Origin: Multifurca ochricompacta
Taxonomy: Eukaryota; Basidiomycota; Agaricomycetes; Russulales; Russulaceae
Assembly (NCBI GenBank): GCA_022496185.1
Contig: WTXG01000020.1
Span: forward strand, 124,001 to 188,000
Reading direction: 5' to 3'
DNA length: 64,000 nucleotides
The first letter of the stretch is position 1. Every line of letters starts with the position of its first letter. A program made the translations under genes and the position numbers. Of the stretch, positions 27,101 through 39,687 are shown one piece after another. Below the pieces are notes generated by a model. The model was not told the origin of the DNA and made no database searches. It saw only the letters and a program-made list of their open reading frames with translations.

Positions 27101-29018
27101 CTGCACTGCCTCCCAGTCCCGCAAGCGCGACAATGCCGCGTGCGCCACCTGCGTCTACTCATCGCCGTTCTCACAGCGTGAGTCAACGCCAGGGTGTGCC
27201 ACGTGGTTGGACGAACATGTTTGGCGGCACCGGGGTTGGGGGAGGAACTGGTGCGGGTGAGCATGGACAGCTCAGGACTAATGCCAACGCCAATGTCAAC
27301 GGACACGAGCCTCCGCGGTCTCAAGGACTGAGCTCACGACCTTTACGGAGCACACGGAAGACGAGCATACGACAGATACGACAACAACTCCGGCACCACC
27401 GGAAGTCGTGCTATTGCCTGCGACGCCACCTGCGTCTGCTGGTACAACCCTCGTACGCAAGTTTGGCAACCTCCTGGTTGGTGGCGGAAGCATACGCGGA
27501 CCGGGCGACCGCACCAACAAGCGGACGAGTATTCTGGGGAACTTTGGGTCTCCGCGTCCATCTGCTGACGTCGACAATGTGATCTCGGAAAAGGAGAAGG
27601 AGAAGGAGAAGGAGCGGGAGAAGGCAGGGTCACCCTTGAACGAGAAAACTGAGCCGCCCCCGCCTTCACCCCCTGTTGTTGCTGCCCTCGCTCCCCCTGC
27701 GGCAGACGACGATATTGCCCCTAAAGGGACAGAAGATGGAGACGTGGAGATGCACGTGTCACCGACTGGCGGGATCTCACACAGCCAGACATTACCACTA
27801 CACCGACGTGCAGCGACAATTCTCGATCCACAGGGCCTTGCGAAGCGGCATGAGCGGCGGAGCAGCACTGGCGGAGCGCTACTATCAAGTGTCACTGGCA
27901 CGATAGGGCGCCATCGGCGACCCTCAACGGGTCATGGGAATACCACAGGACGCCCATTGCTGCCTGAACGGCCGTTTGCGCAAACTACAGAAGTTCCTGA
28001 GGAGGACGCATCAAGGGAGGGTCGTGTGAATGGCACTGGTGCCGGCCACGGACACGAGCTGACGGACGGCGAGGACGAGGGGATTGCCAGCGCGGCTGAT
28101 AAAGACTTCAAGCCAGTGTTCCTGAAGGGCCTGTTCAGGTACGTGTGATCCCTGGGTTATTCTGCCCTTATAGGGTGAACCTTGATACGTTTGTACCAGT
28201 GTGGCAACAACATCAACAAAACCACCTGCAACGCTCAAGATGGACATTCGGCGTGTACTGGATCGTATGCAGGTGCAATACAGGGAAACCAAGACAGGAT
28301 TCGATTGCATACACCTTCCATCGATCGACATTTCGTCACTACAGGACCCGCATGCAACGCCGACGCTATCTTCAAGAAAGCACCGTAAACAGGGCTCATC
28401 CGGCTCTGGCGATTCTGGGGGCACGACGAAGAAAATCGTACGCAAGGCATCGAAGCTCTCCTTCGGCGTGAGTCGCAAGGACAAGGATACGAGTGTGAAT
28501 GGGAACACGCACAAGGAGAAAGAGAAGGAGAAAGAATCGTCCGGTCGGCCATCTGGTGGCACTGGTCCCGCGCTCAACGCAACACAGAGCAGCGGCTCCT
28601 CTTCTTTCTTCAACGTATCGTCAAACGCGCCAACTGTCCATGCAGACGATAACTCTGCCACGTTACACCTTGATGAATCGCCGCGACGGTCGCATTCCCC
28701 CACGAGAAGCAAGAATCTGCCGCCGATACCACGTGATTTCGGTGCGGCACCGCAACCGTTTCCAACTGGAGAGGTCGACCGTGAGGTATTGGAGAGCGTC
28801 GGGCAAAGTACGCTGTCTGTTAGGTTTGAGATTAACATCATCAAGGTTTGAACCTTGTTTTTTGAGTTTTCAAAAAAATAAAATACTGAACTCACAACGG
28901 TTCTTTTTTCCAGGTCCCATGGTTGCCATTACATGGTATCCAATTCCGTCGCGCGGGCGGAGACGGATGGCAATACCAGATGCTTGCACGACGAGTGTTG
29001 ACGGAGCTGAAGCTCTGA
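24153..29018 (+). CDS. KIN1: Kin1/PAR-1/MARK-type Ser/Thr protein kinase with KA1 domain
   Basis: A polarity and exocytosis kinase of the CAMK group (family knowledge). The N-terminal 170 residues are disordered. The kinase domain begins near 24615: [20 protein letters not shown] after restoring one G and one C, then [51 protein letters not shown] across the intron at 25683-25746, [46 protein letters not shown] and [20 protein letters not shown] (ends about 26205). HRD Asp, DFG Asp, VAIK Lys and the APE motif are all present. A long disordered linker follows, with poly-Glu/Lys at about 27590. The C-terminus is a KA1 lipid-binding domain: [37 protein letters not shown] and [20 protein letters not shown], ending [11 protein letters not shown]. 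Introns at 28140-28199 and about 28848-28913 rejoin KA1. Single-base losses at about 24510, 24634, 24665 and 25365 lie in runs of G or C. Confidence 0.88.
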
Positions 29019-30120
29019 CATGTCCCAGTCGTATGATCAGCTTCTCACTTCCAAAACGTTCAAATGCTGTCTTTTCCTCTCTCTCACTCGCTAATATGCC
29101 ATGAGGATGACTTCATGATCCTGCCCACTCCTGCTCTGCACCTACTTTTTTTTATATATGCTGGTTCTCGTCTTATTCTCGTCTTTTTTCTTTTTTTCTT
29201 TTTTTAGCTTGTCATGTCGTCACGCCTCTGATTATTGACTTAGACAGCTGCTTTTTCCCCCTCGCCGCGGGTCGTGTGCATGCTGCCGTTCGTCTATATC
29301 CAAATTCTTAGCCTCTTTGGAAGGGCTTGTATGATTTCTTCTTATTATGATCGGGTCTTTTCGGAGGGTCCCCCCCGTTGTTTTGTTTAATCGTAGCGCA
29401 CCCCCATCCCACCACATCATATCCTGTCAGACCTCTCGCTGTCACCGTCCTGGCTCGATCTGAGCCGCTAAAAGCGTGTGTTGGGCTGGTAAAATCACGC
29501 CCTAATTAAAACTTCTCAGACCGGACGGAACAACACAAGGCGGCGCCTGTGCCCGCTACGTTGATCACTGCGTGATATGTGTAATTGTATGGGTGGCTGG
29601 TTGATATCCTCGCCTAAGGGTGTGTGTGTGAAATAAATCCCATGCACGTGGTTGACCTCATGCTCCGCCCGCGCCGCAGTTTCGTGGCAAGCATTACTCT
29701 GCTCCGCTGCTGGGCTCCATCTGGAGGTCGTCATTTTGAAGAACTCAAATCCTTCTTAACTCCCCCCGAAAGAACCGCTCGCTAGAGAACCATCTGTTTC
29801 CCCCTATTCCAGTTATTCTTGGAGGGCACTGTTCTCTCAAGTGTCAAGTCCTGACACTTTACCAGTTCATCTCCCGGGCTAGCCTTGCAGTCCTCGTAAT
29901 GTAATTCAACGCCTAACCGCGCCCACACGTGAGACTTGACTTGGCAGGATGAATAGTGCGATTTAAAAAGGTGGCCTCCGAAAGTTTGCGGCAATAAGTC
30001 GCTCGAGCCAGTTTCCTCCTTCCGAGGGCATAAGTGACGGGAAGGTGGAGCAAATCATTGTGTCGGCATCGGCCATCGTCGGAGACGCGGGGCTGGTTTC
30101 TGGCAGGCGTTGTCGAGTCG
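29019..30120. other. gene-free stretch
   Basis: The shared 3' flank of convergent genes. T-rich after 29150 (TTTTTTCTTTTTTTC). No frame with coding character was found. Confidence 0.45.
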
Positions 30121-33090
30121 TTAACGGAGATGGGGATAACTTCCCACCATACGCGTTCGGAAGGTCATCGGCGGGGATATAGTGTAGGTTCGTGGCAGGC
30201 GTACTAAAGGGCCGACTACCAGGCGAATGGGTTGGCCCGCGAGTTGACGTGCTTTCATGAATGTGGTAAACGCATCGGTTGTACATCCATTTTCTGGTCG
30301 AAGCACTAACTCTTGGAGTCCGGGTAGAAGCTCCCGAGCCAACTCCGCCCCGTCAATCTGCAAAGCACGACAAAGTTCTGATGAAAGCGCCTGGCCGATA
30401 CAAAGCTTCTTGACCCCGTCAAACGGCCTGAGAAGCTCGTACCACACCGCGTCATCAACTTCGTTCTGCCACTCAGGTGGCATTCTTTGTTGGTAAGACT
30501 CAAGGGTGAGCACCTCCACAGCGGACAACATCGACCCGAGTGCATTGCAAACCTGCGCTGCGGAACTGACTTGCCAATCGAACTGCTTGCTGATGACACG
30601 TAGATGGAAGGAACTGTCACCCTGAATTTGGCTATGGTTGCCTCCGGAAATGGAGATGGAATTCTGATTGAAGTTGACATCAGCAAGAGCAAACCTGAGC
30701 TCCGCTGTCGTATCGATAAATCGTGAAAGATAAGTGAGGGTAAACGTGAGTTGATTGAACAAAGTGACATCGAACCATCTGAGAACGGGGGCAGTGATCC
30801 GAGCCACGAGGCCCTCAAAGTAAGCGTTGACACCTCGGAATGCAAGCCGCTTGAGGGCGGGAAGAGCCACGTGTGTAATTGGTATACGCAATAATTCCCT
30901 TTGAACGCTGGGACGGGGGATAGGTATGGAAAAGCCAATCGACAGTTCCTCAAGCAAGGGGATAAATTGAAGTTGGGCGACTAAATGTTGGGGAGGAAAG
31001 TAGGCAAAGGTTCGGATGTCTGTAAGTGTGAGCGTGACGAGGGTAGTAGTGGAAGTAAGTAACAGGAGTCCTGTGGACAGGGATACACCTAGTAAAATGA
31101 GGCGGTGTAGACTTGGGGCAAGAAATGTCCCGGGTAATACCAGGCTCGAATCACCTTCAGTAGTTGACAAAAGGGAGAGGTGCTCCAGACTTGGAAAATG
31201 TTCACCCATGGCTGTAAGCAATTTATGCAAGCTCGGAGACGGGGCACGAAGTTCGACACGGCGCACGCGTTCACGCTGCTGAAGTGCGAGAAGTATCCCC
31301 CCTTCATCTTCGATAGCCATGTCCGCGCTCGTAATCTGGTAATTGATGATGAGAGGTAGGGGCGGAGAATGGGCCAGCATGTCTGCTACTGGGGTGCCAT
31401 TCGTACACAGGAGTTGTAAGTTTAAATAGGATGGTGAGGCATAGATAAGGTATCGCCATCTTCGGCAAACGTGAGCGAGTTTGCTCCATCTAAGTTGAAG
31501 GTTCCAGTTTTCTTCATCGTCTAGTCGATAAGAGTCAAATATGCTGAGGAGTACATCGTCATTGAGAGTGTTGACGGTTGTATACAACACAGGGTAATCA
31601 GGTTGCTCAGCAACCGGTGGCATGGGGGGCAGGACCTTTGCCGAAGTTAGTGTAAGGGGAATCATCATAGTTTATCGGGTTCGTCGCAACGTACCAAATG
31701 CTCTGCGGGCTTCGGTGTTTGCCCAGCGCGATTGCTATTATGGGTATCCCATGTTCGGCAAACCAGATCTCGCCAGTCCTCAAACACATCTCCTGCTATG
31801 AGATGGTGATAAGACAGGAGACCTGTTACAGTGCGCGGCTGGCTACTGTAACTCGCCAAGGCAGCTCCGGCATGGGAGGTAGAAGATGCTCTGACTATAG
31901 GAAGGTCGACAGACTGCCAGAAGTGTAAGTCAGACACGCGTTGGGCATTCATCCCAACTGTCCTTTCTCCCACGAGCATTCCGAAGATATCTGTCCAGGT
32001 ATCAGAGAGGATAAAAAAACGTTTGGAGGGCTATACCTTTGAATATCAGTGCGTCTTTCGGCATCCAGATATTGCCAAAAGTCCATTTCCTTATAGTTTC
32101 CGACTCGAAGGATACACGACCAGGTTTGTCAGTAAGAACATAGATCGTGTCATATTTGAGGGCAGCTTGGAGGTCCCTAACAGGGTACATTTTGAAATTC
32201 ACATCATATTCTTCCACCGATGCAGGGATGTTTTGGTAGAAGCAAGGATTTTGCATTGGAGAGATACGTCTCCCATCCTTGAAGCGGCTTAATTTCCAAA
32301 TAATTTCCGGAAATCCTGATCTGGCACTGAGCCTCACTAGCACATGGATGAGTTAACCAGAGACAACCTCGTTAACGAGTTGACACCCACGGCGCACGAC
32401 GCGGTGACCTAAGTCGGGGAGGGAGCTGAGCACAAAGAAGTTCACGATTTTCGTTGGTTCTGGCCGATCATCTTCGGTTCGCTGGAGAAGGCCGAAAATT
32501 CGTCAGTGTCAAGTGGGAGCAACAAGATACTGGTGCAACGTGAAAGCCTCACTTTCGCACGTAACGACTCTTTTAGCGTGTTTAGAACCTCGGAAGAAGA
32601 TGCATCTTTTGTCTTCGCCGCTTCCATCCTTTTAATAATTGTCCTGTTGCTATGTTTATTTAAGGATCAGCAACACAAGTTTGGACGTCACTGACAAATT
32701 GAATGCTGGTTACTTGGGATCAAACTTCTGTTCGTATTCACTCAACGCTCGAGTCGCCCGTTTAAAGTTCTTATCTACTTCTTTAGATACCTTCTTGCCT
32801 GCACAAGCAGCTGAGCTTAATGTATTATCAATTAACTGTAGTACTCTGCAAGGGACCGTTAGTATAATATGTGAACAAACATGATAGTGTCAACATCACT
32901 TTCTGAGCTCGGTATCTCGATGGCCGTCATCTTTTGAAGAGGCTGAGACAAAATGCCGGCAGATAGCGACCAGTTCCGTTGCTTGTTTGCGATACGCCCG
33001 ACCAATGTTCTTCACATGCTTGACAAACGATAAATCACCGAATCCAGATGATTGACTCCTGATGCCGATTTTTGGAGAATCATTAGACAT
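30121..33090 (-). CDS. tandem-family member A: helical N-terminus + beta core + F-box/LRR-like module
   Basis: The family is not recognised. Start 33090. Exon 1 carries FVKHVKNIGRAYRKQATELV then ICRHFV. Exon 2 (about 32855-32712) encodes a helix ending ATRALSEYEQKF. Exon 3 has RMEAAKTKDASSSEVLNTLK. Then come TKIVNFFVL, a beta-rich core (EIIWKLSRFKDGRRISPMQN, YVLTDKPGRVSFESE, TFGNIWMPKDALIFKG, 32330-32035) and FGMLVGERTVG. The frame reaches a GTACGT donor at 31694. The 59 bp intron 31636-31694 is phase 0 and joins in frame to VLPPMPPVAEQPDYPVLYTT, then an F-box-like motif (LNDDVLLSIFDSYRLDDEEN, WSKLAHVCRRWRYLIYASPS) and about 400 leucine-rich residues with no frame break down to 30121. That this is one fused gene is inferred from intron phase and from the same layout in member B. 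The terminal exon could instead be a separate 515-residue F-box gene starting at 31668. Confidence 0.65.
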
Positions 33091-33800
33091 GCAGAAAGGA
33101 TGGACGGGGTGGGAGAGAGCAAAGAGCTTCTTCTGTAGACGCCCGGCCACAACGTGAAAGTGTGGGGGGCGGGGCGTAGTGTATGTCGATCAATCAGCGC
33201 AGTTTGAATTGCCCTGTACTGCTGTAGCCGTGGCATGGACTCTGACCTTCGTGGTCAAGGAGTCAACCGGAGTCAACCTTTCAATGAGGATCGCTTCAGA
33301 CTCGTGTCTTGGATTCGACTCTGGCTTTGTAAAGAGTAATAGCTATGTTCTTTGTGACTTATGACTTTGCCCACATGCGCGCGGCACGCGAAAGATGCAC
33401 GTTCCTGGCCTGTCACACCTTTCACAACCGGTTGAGCGGTTAAGCAGTCTCGGACGTCTCGTTGATCGGAGCAGTGCCAGTGAAGCCTCACAGGGTCCGC
33501 GGATAGTATCTTCCATGTCGCGAGGCATCGGAGAGTCAATCCATGTTGTCACGAAAGAATTATGAATTATGACCTTTTCCGAAGTTTAATGGACACCGGC
33601 ATTCCACATGCTATATCGACAAACACAAACTCCTGCAGGCCGTCAACAACGATATCAAGGATTTATCAGGGTGGGCAGTAGTAATCAGATACCAAGACTT
33701 ATATATCACAGGAAGCGTAGCGAAAGAGCTGGTAAGCACTGCATTCATTACAGAGGTGGGTGGTATGGATGCCTTGCCGTGTTCATAACCCAAAGCCAGT
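33091..33800. other. gene-free stretch between tandem members A and B
   Basis: No supported coding sequence. It contains the promoter of member A and the 3' flank of member B. Confidence 0.4.
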
Positions 33801-36725
33801 TTAACCGCTGTAACCTGCTAAGCGACTCACTGGGTTGACTACGGCTCTCCTAATCCAGCTCCTCTGTGCAGAGGGGGGGCCTGATGCCAGGGGAGATTCT
33901 ATTTGCATCAATTGAGATAACTGCGTGGAAGGTGCTCGCGGCTCTAGGGAGGATGTCAGGTGCACAGGACGACCCGCGAGTTGGCGAACAACGATAAATG
34001 CGGCAAAGGCTTCTTGTGCGTGCTCCTTCTCGAGCTCGAGTTCAAGTTCTTGCAGCCTAGGTAGCAGTTCAAGGACCAATCCTGCAGCATCTAAGCGCAG
34101 GGCGTGAGAGAGTTCCAAAGAAAGCGCATGGCCGACAGAAAGCCTCTTCACGCCGCTGAACGGTAAAAGAAGCTCATGCCACACCACGTTATCGACTGCG
34201 TTCTCCCAGTCTGATGGCGTCGTATGCTCGTCAAAGTCGAGCCTTAGTTCTTCAACAGCTGACAGCACCGGGCTAAGCGCACCGCAAACCTGCGCTGCGG
34301 AATCCAATTGCCAGTCGAATTGCTTGCAACTGACGCGAAGGCTGAAAGGTTCGTCACCCAGTTCCTCGCGATAGCCGATGACTATAGAGACACTATTTCG
34401 ATTGAAGATGACACTTGCACCTGGACGTACGAACCATTCTGTCGTTCTGGTAAACTGGGATATGTTTGGGAGAGTAAAAGAGAGTTGATTAAAAAGTGTG
34501 ATATTGAGTCGCCTGAGAAGAGGGGTATTGATTCGAGCTACAAGATTTCTAAATAGGCGGCAACGCCTTGAAATGTGAGCCGTTTGAGGGAGGGAAGTGT
34601 CACGCGTGTTATTGGCGCACGCAACAGTTCCCCCTCGGCACTGGGACGGGGTAAGGGACAGAAAAACCGATTGACAATTCCTCGAGCTGGGGACAAAATC
34701 GAAGCTGTGTAACCAAATGCGCCGGGGGGAAGTAGCCGGAGGCACGGATGCGTGTAAGTATGAGTGTGACGAGGGTCACAGCAGAGGCGAGCATTGGCAA
34801 TCCAGTCGGGGGGGCGACACCAATGAGCGAAAGGTGATGTAGGTTTGGGGCCAGAAAGGTCCTAGGAAGAATCAGGTTGGTGTCTTCCTTAGTTGTGGAC
34901 AAGAGAGTGAGGTGTTCGAGTCGTAAAAAAGATCGTCCATAGGTACGAGCAGCCTATGCAAGCTTGGAGATGGCGCCTGAAGAACAACACGACGTATACG
35001 ACCATGCTGCTGGAGTGCCAGAAGTATTTCTCCTTCATCCTCGGCCATGGCCGGAATTCTTTTCTGGTAATCGATGACGAGCGGCAGGGGTGGCAAATGG
35101 GTCAGCATGCCCATTATATTATGGGTACCGTTTGTGCAATGCAGATGCATATCCAGGCGGGATGATGACCCGTGCATGAGGCACCGCCACCTCCGACATA
35201 CGTGAGAGAGTTTGCACCACCCAGATCGGCGATTCCAATTATCCTCGTCTTCCAGTCGATAGGAATCGAAAATGGAGAGGAGAATGTCGTCATTGAGTCT
35301 ATGGACAGTTGTGTATAACACACTGTACCCTGGCCGCTCAGACGTCGGTGGAGAGGGGGGCAGGATCTGTATCAAAGTTCACTCATGGGTGGCATAGAGG
35401 ATAGTAGTCTGATCGCAACATACCAGTTTCGCAGTCGCTCGGATAGTACAAATGTGTACGTTAATATTGTTGGAGTTCGTTGTTTTGCGAATCGGAGCTC
35501 TCCAGTTCTTGATTATCCTCCCAGGTGCGGGTTTGACCAATGGTGGGGTGAGAATGGGCCGCAGGCCCCTACTAGAACGGTTCACTCGAGTGTGTAGGGA
35601 AAAGGGCTGTACGGGCTGTTTGCAATACCAGAACTTGGATGAGCCTCGGATAGACTCTCCAACCACATTTTCTCCCTCGAGTCTTCCGCAGACGTCTGGC
35701 AGGCCATCAGCGAATATATAAAGGGAGAAGGAAGCATAGTGCGAGCCTTTGAAGATCATAACACTGCCCGCTGCCCAGATGTTGCCAAAAATTCGGGTTC
35801 TTTGTTCAGTTTCAAGGAACACACGTCCTGGCTTATCAACAATAACATAGATGGTTTTGCCGTCAGGCAGGGAACGAAAGTCCTGAATCGGGGAGGCTGT
35901 GAACATTCCATCTACAGACCCAGGGAACATCGAATAGAAGTGAGGGTTCTGCTCCAGTGTGATACGTCCAACGTCTCCATAATGACTGAAGTTCCAAAGA
36001 ATTTCCGGTAAGGTGGCATCGGGTTCGAGCCATTCTGACAGATCAATTAGTCAATCATGAACAAGTGCCATGGGCAAGGCTCACGCTGCACGGTGATAGG
36101 TATCCAGATGGGAGAGGACTTGAACACCGTAAAGTAGATGGGTCTCCTCAGCACTATTTCGGTTTTCTGAGAGCCAATATTAATGCGAGAAGGAGAAGGA
36201 GAAGGAGAAGAGGAACACGTGTCTTACAATTGTACTGAGTTGATTGCCCCGCCTATCCTTGGCCTTGGCCTTTGCCATGCTTTCACCAACAGACTTCGTG
36301 CTGCATTTATAAGAAGATCAGCGGTACTATTTCTGGCCTTCCAACGTTGTTCGGTTACTTTGGATAGAAAGATTGTTCATACTGGCTCAAAACCCGCACC
36401 GCCAGTTCGAGACTTGTACTCGCCTTATCATTTGGATTCATCCCAGATCTGGCGGCAGAGAGCAATGCGTCATCGCAGAGTCGTAGCACTCTTAAAAGAG
36501 CCAAAGAACCGTCAAAGTGAGGCACGCATCAACAATGATCAAGGATATTAATCACTTTCTCATTTCAGTGTCTTGATAGGAACTTCGCGTTGCGGCATGG
36601 GATAGTCGTCGGCAAATAGAGATCAGTTCTATAGCCTGGGTTCTATAAGCTCTTCCATTTTTCTTCATATAGTTAGCAAATAGTAAAGGGTTGGAAACCA
36701 GTAACGGTAATTGGGAGTTAGGCAT
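33801..36725 (-). CDS. tandem-family member B: same layout as A, F-box module with frame breaks
   Basis: Start 36725 (MPNSQLPLLVSNPLLFANYM, then KKNGRAYRTQAIELISICRR). Exon 2 (about 36515-36380) ends LAVRVLSQYEQSFYPK. Then IYFTVFKSSPIWIPITVQR before a donor, the core (YVIVDKPGRVFLETEQRTRI, FGNIWAAGSVMIFKG, about 35870-35745) and VCGRLEGENVVGESI. The phase-0 intron with GTATGTTGCGAT donor lies at the same place as in A and joins to ILPPSPPTSERPGYSVLYTT and the F-box-like LNDDILLSIFDSYRLEDEDN. The F-box module (35370-33801) aligns with A throughout, for example SCKQFDWQLDSAAQVCGAL against ISKQFDWQVSSAAQVCNAL. It changes frame at about 34930 (run of six T), 34640 and 34555. These may be sequence errors or the early decay of a redundant copy; A has none in the same module. 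Confidence 0.62.
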
Positions 36726-37521
36726 TGGATTGTATGTACGAAGTACAGAGAGCAAAGTGGGGTAGGGGGCAAGAATACTCTGGTCTGGAGATATTGCCCA
36801 CACAGACGAAGTCGACTTTGACGCACTGCCATTGAGATTTTCTTGATGAACGCGTGGTGAGAGCGTGTAGATGATCAGGCCAAGTCCATCACACTCTCTC
36901 GGCAGTTCCCGTAACGCACCTCGTCCAAACTACGATCATTATGAACGATGTACGGACTTTCTTTCAACGGCGATATCACCGCTACGACGTTTAAAACGTT
37001 GGCAGACAATAATACTAATACTTCCCAGTACACGCGTTGACCCCACGCTCCGGATCATACTCCCAGGCGGTGAAGCAAACTTGTTTAATAAGTTTGGTGT
37101 TCCCATATCCATCCTTCTCGGCACGTTCCTACTTTCACATTGAACGCTGACCAACTACTTGACTCCCGGACCCGACACATAACATGCTTGTCGACAACAT
37201 GTAATGTGAGATAAGGAGTTCTCCTAAAATCTCGTCTCTGCCCCCAAAGCCCCCCCCCCGCACAAAGCTTTGCCCAGCGCCCAGCGCTGGCAGTCTCAAT
37301 CAGCGAGCCCTATCCGCCTTTCTGGACTTTCATCTCATACACCACCATAGCTCCATAAACACCGAATGTACCTCGTTCAGGCCATCGTTGAGGATATTGC
37401 TTGAATATTGACAAATATGATAATTGAGTAGCTGACGTAAGGCGTCGCCAGAGCAAAAACACCCAGCGGCGGGTGCCCATTGCCGACGGGATTGAAGGCA
37501 GAAGTATAGGCATAAACGTGC
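36726..37521. other. gene-free stretch between tandem members B and C
   Basis: No supported coding sequence; promoter of B and 3' flank of C. A run of ten C lies near 37249. Confidence 0.4.
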
Positions 37522-39687
37522 TATTTGCTGCCCTTCTTGTAGTCCCAGACATATTTCTGAAACCAATTCTTTTTCCGCGCTTGGGGTTGGGATTGTGGCG
37601 TGTTCTGCCCTTGCGACGGCGGAGGCGTGTCCGGCTTGTCACCCGTGTTGGGAGGCGGGCTTGCGGCTTGTCCATGTTCTGGCTGGGCGCTGCGGCCTGG
37701 CTAGTCACAATTCCGCCACTTTCAGTTTGGCTATCTTCAGTTTGGGGACCAGGTGGAGCCGGTGTAGCCTTTGGCGGAGGAGTACGGGTTATGGTTATTA
37801 GGGTAGGGGATTCATGGTAACCGTTTGTGACTGAACTGGCTCTTCTCTTGCAGAGGCAAGTACCTGGGCCTCCTGTTTGTGGGCCGTGCCACGTGGTGAC
37901 GACATCGTTAGCGAGGCCCGCGCTGGTGTGGTCGGGTGCATCTGTAGCAATTTCTCAGAAAGTCGTGTGGAGAGAGCCGTTGGAGAGGGTTGTGCCGGGG
38001 TAGGCTGCAACCGGAACGGCAGTGCTGCGTTCTGCGCTTGCTCAGAGATTGGTGTGGACAATGCTGTTTTGTACGGAGTTGAAGGCCCGCAGATGGTACG
38101 GGAATCTGTATACTTAAAGACGCCCGGGTTTTATCTAATCCTATTGAGAAGGACATGGTGCCGACCGGAATAGTCTGTACCATTGGCGAAGGCTGGCCGA
38201 GTGAAGCAGGACTAGGACTGATAGGAGAGGATAGAACCTAGACCTGAGTCAGCAGTGGGGACAGGGGGCATGATGCTCTATAATCGCAACATACCCAGTC
38301 GTCAGAAGGTCCAGGAGGCGTTTGATTTTGCTTGGTGCTAATGCGTATACTAATATGATGGGAATCCAATGTTTGACGTATTAGTTCCTTCCAGTCGTGG
38401 AATGTCCTCCCTGCTATGGAGCTGGTTGGAGACGTTGCTGTATTGGGTGATAGGCCGCTGTGACTCGCCAGATTAGCCGTTGGTCCAACTTCAGGCTGAG
38501 GCGTGGTAGGCGTTGGAGGCTCCTCGCGATACCACAAGTTGGGCTTGCCTTGAATGGCTGCTCCAACTACACTTTCGCCCTCAAGCTTTCCACAAACGTC
38601 TGGAGTGATAAGATGTCAGAATCAAACATCAAAGAACGATAGAAACGAAAGGAATGAGGCACGCACCTTTAAAAATGATAGCGCGGCTTGGAATCCAGAA
38701 ATTGCTAAAAGTCCGCGTAGTCTCATCAGTTTCGAGAAATACACGACTCGGCTTATCGGTAAGGACACAGATCTTAGGCACGTGCTGAAGATCTTTCATC
38801 GGGTCGATTTTGAATCCATCCCCGTACGCCTCCGCCGACGTGGGGAGATTCATGTAGAAATGGGGGTTTTGTTTGAGAGTGACACGTCTTTCATCCCTAA
38901 AGCGGCTGAAATTCCAAAGGATTTCTGATATGCTTGACGTTTTACTGATCACCTCTGCAATATATACGAGTGAGATCACCGGGAGTGACATCGATGGGCC
39001 GGGGCTCACGTTTCACAATGCTTGGCTTGGGGTCAAGTGGAGACTTGAGAAGGAGGAATTCGACGACCGTCGTTGGTTCTGACCGCTCGGCTTCGGTTGG
39101 CTAGGTTGGAGATGTCAGTACATAAGGTGAAGAATGGCTGCAAGGCTCACTCTTTCTCTTTCGCGCAGCTTCTGTTTCATTGTGTCCCAAATTTTGGAAG
39201 AAGACTCATGCTTCTTCTTAACCGCTTCCATCCTTTTGCTGACCGTCCTGTCGCTATCTCTTCTGTAGTGGAGGGATAAGCGGCACAGCTTTGGACACGA
39301 GGATGGATGTTCAGATACCTGTGATGAAACTTCGATTCATAGTTACTCAGCGCCTGGACCGCCGCTTCGAGCGCATCTACCTTCTCAGAATCCTTCTTGT
39401 TTGGGTCAGTCGCGGAGCTCAATGCATCATCCACGACTTGTAGCGAGCTTTGAAGACCAGTCACAAAAGTGTATATAAGAACAACATGATCAAGGTCATT
39501 ACTTTCTTAGCTCTTTGCCTGCATCGATACTTTGTTCCTCGGCTTGAACGAAAAGTCGGCAGATAGAGATCAATTCCATGGCTTGCTTTCTGTACGCCCT
39601 GCCAATATTCTTCATATACTTGACGAATCCTAATCGGTCGAACTTAGGCGGGTTTTTCGGGGCACTTGTGACGAGAGAGCTGGGCAT
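37522..39687 (-). CDS. tandem-family member C: proline-rich tail instead of F-box
   Basis: Start 39687. Exon 1: FVKYMKNIGRAYRKQAMELI, then SICRLFVQ and KELRK before a GTAATG donor. Exon 2 (about 39436-39318): SLQVVDDALSSATDPNKKDS, then ALSNYESKFHHR. Exon 3 (about 39235-39150): RMEAVKKKHESSSKIWDTMK. Next VEFLLLKSPLDPKPSIVK, then the core: ILWNFSRFRDERRVTLKQNP, HFYMNLPTSAEAYGDGF, CVLTDKPSRVFLETDETTRT and IPSRAIIFKG (38925-38665). Next VCGKLEGESVVG and WKELIRQTLDSHHISIRIS. At the intron position where A and B enter the F-box, C enters a Pro/Ser/Gln-rich tail of about 200 residues, with frame shifts, ending KKNWFQKYVWDYKKGSK. No F-box is present. Function unknown. Confidence 0.6.
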
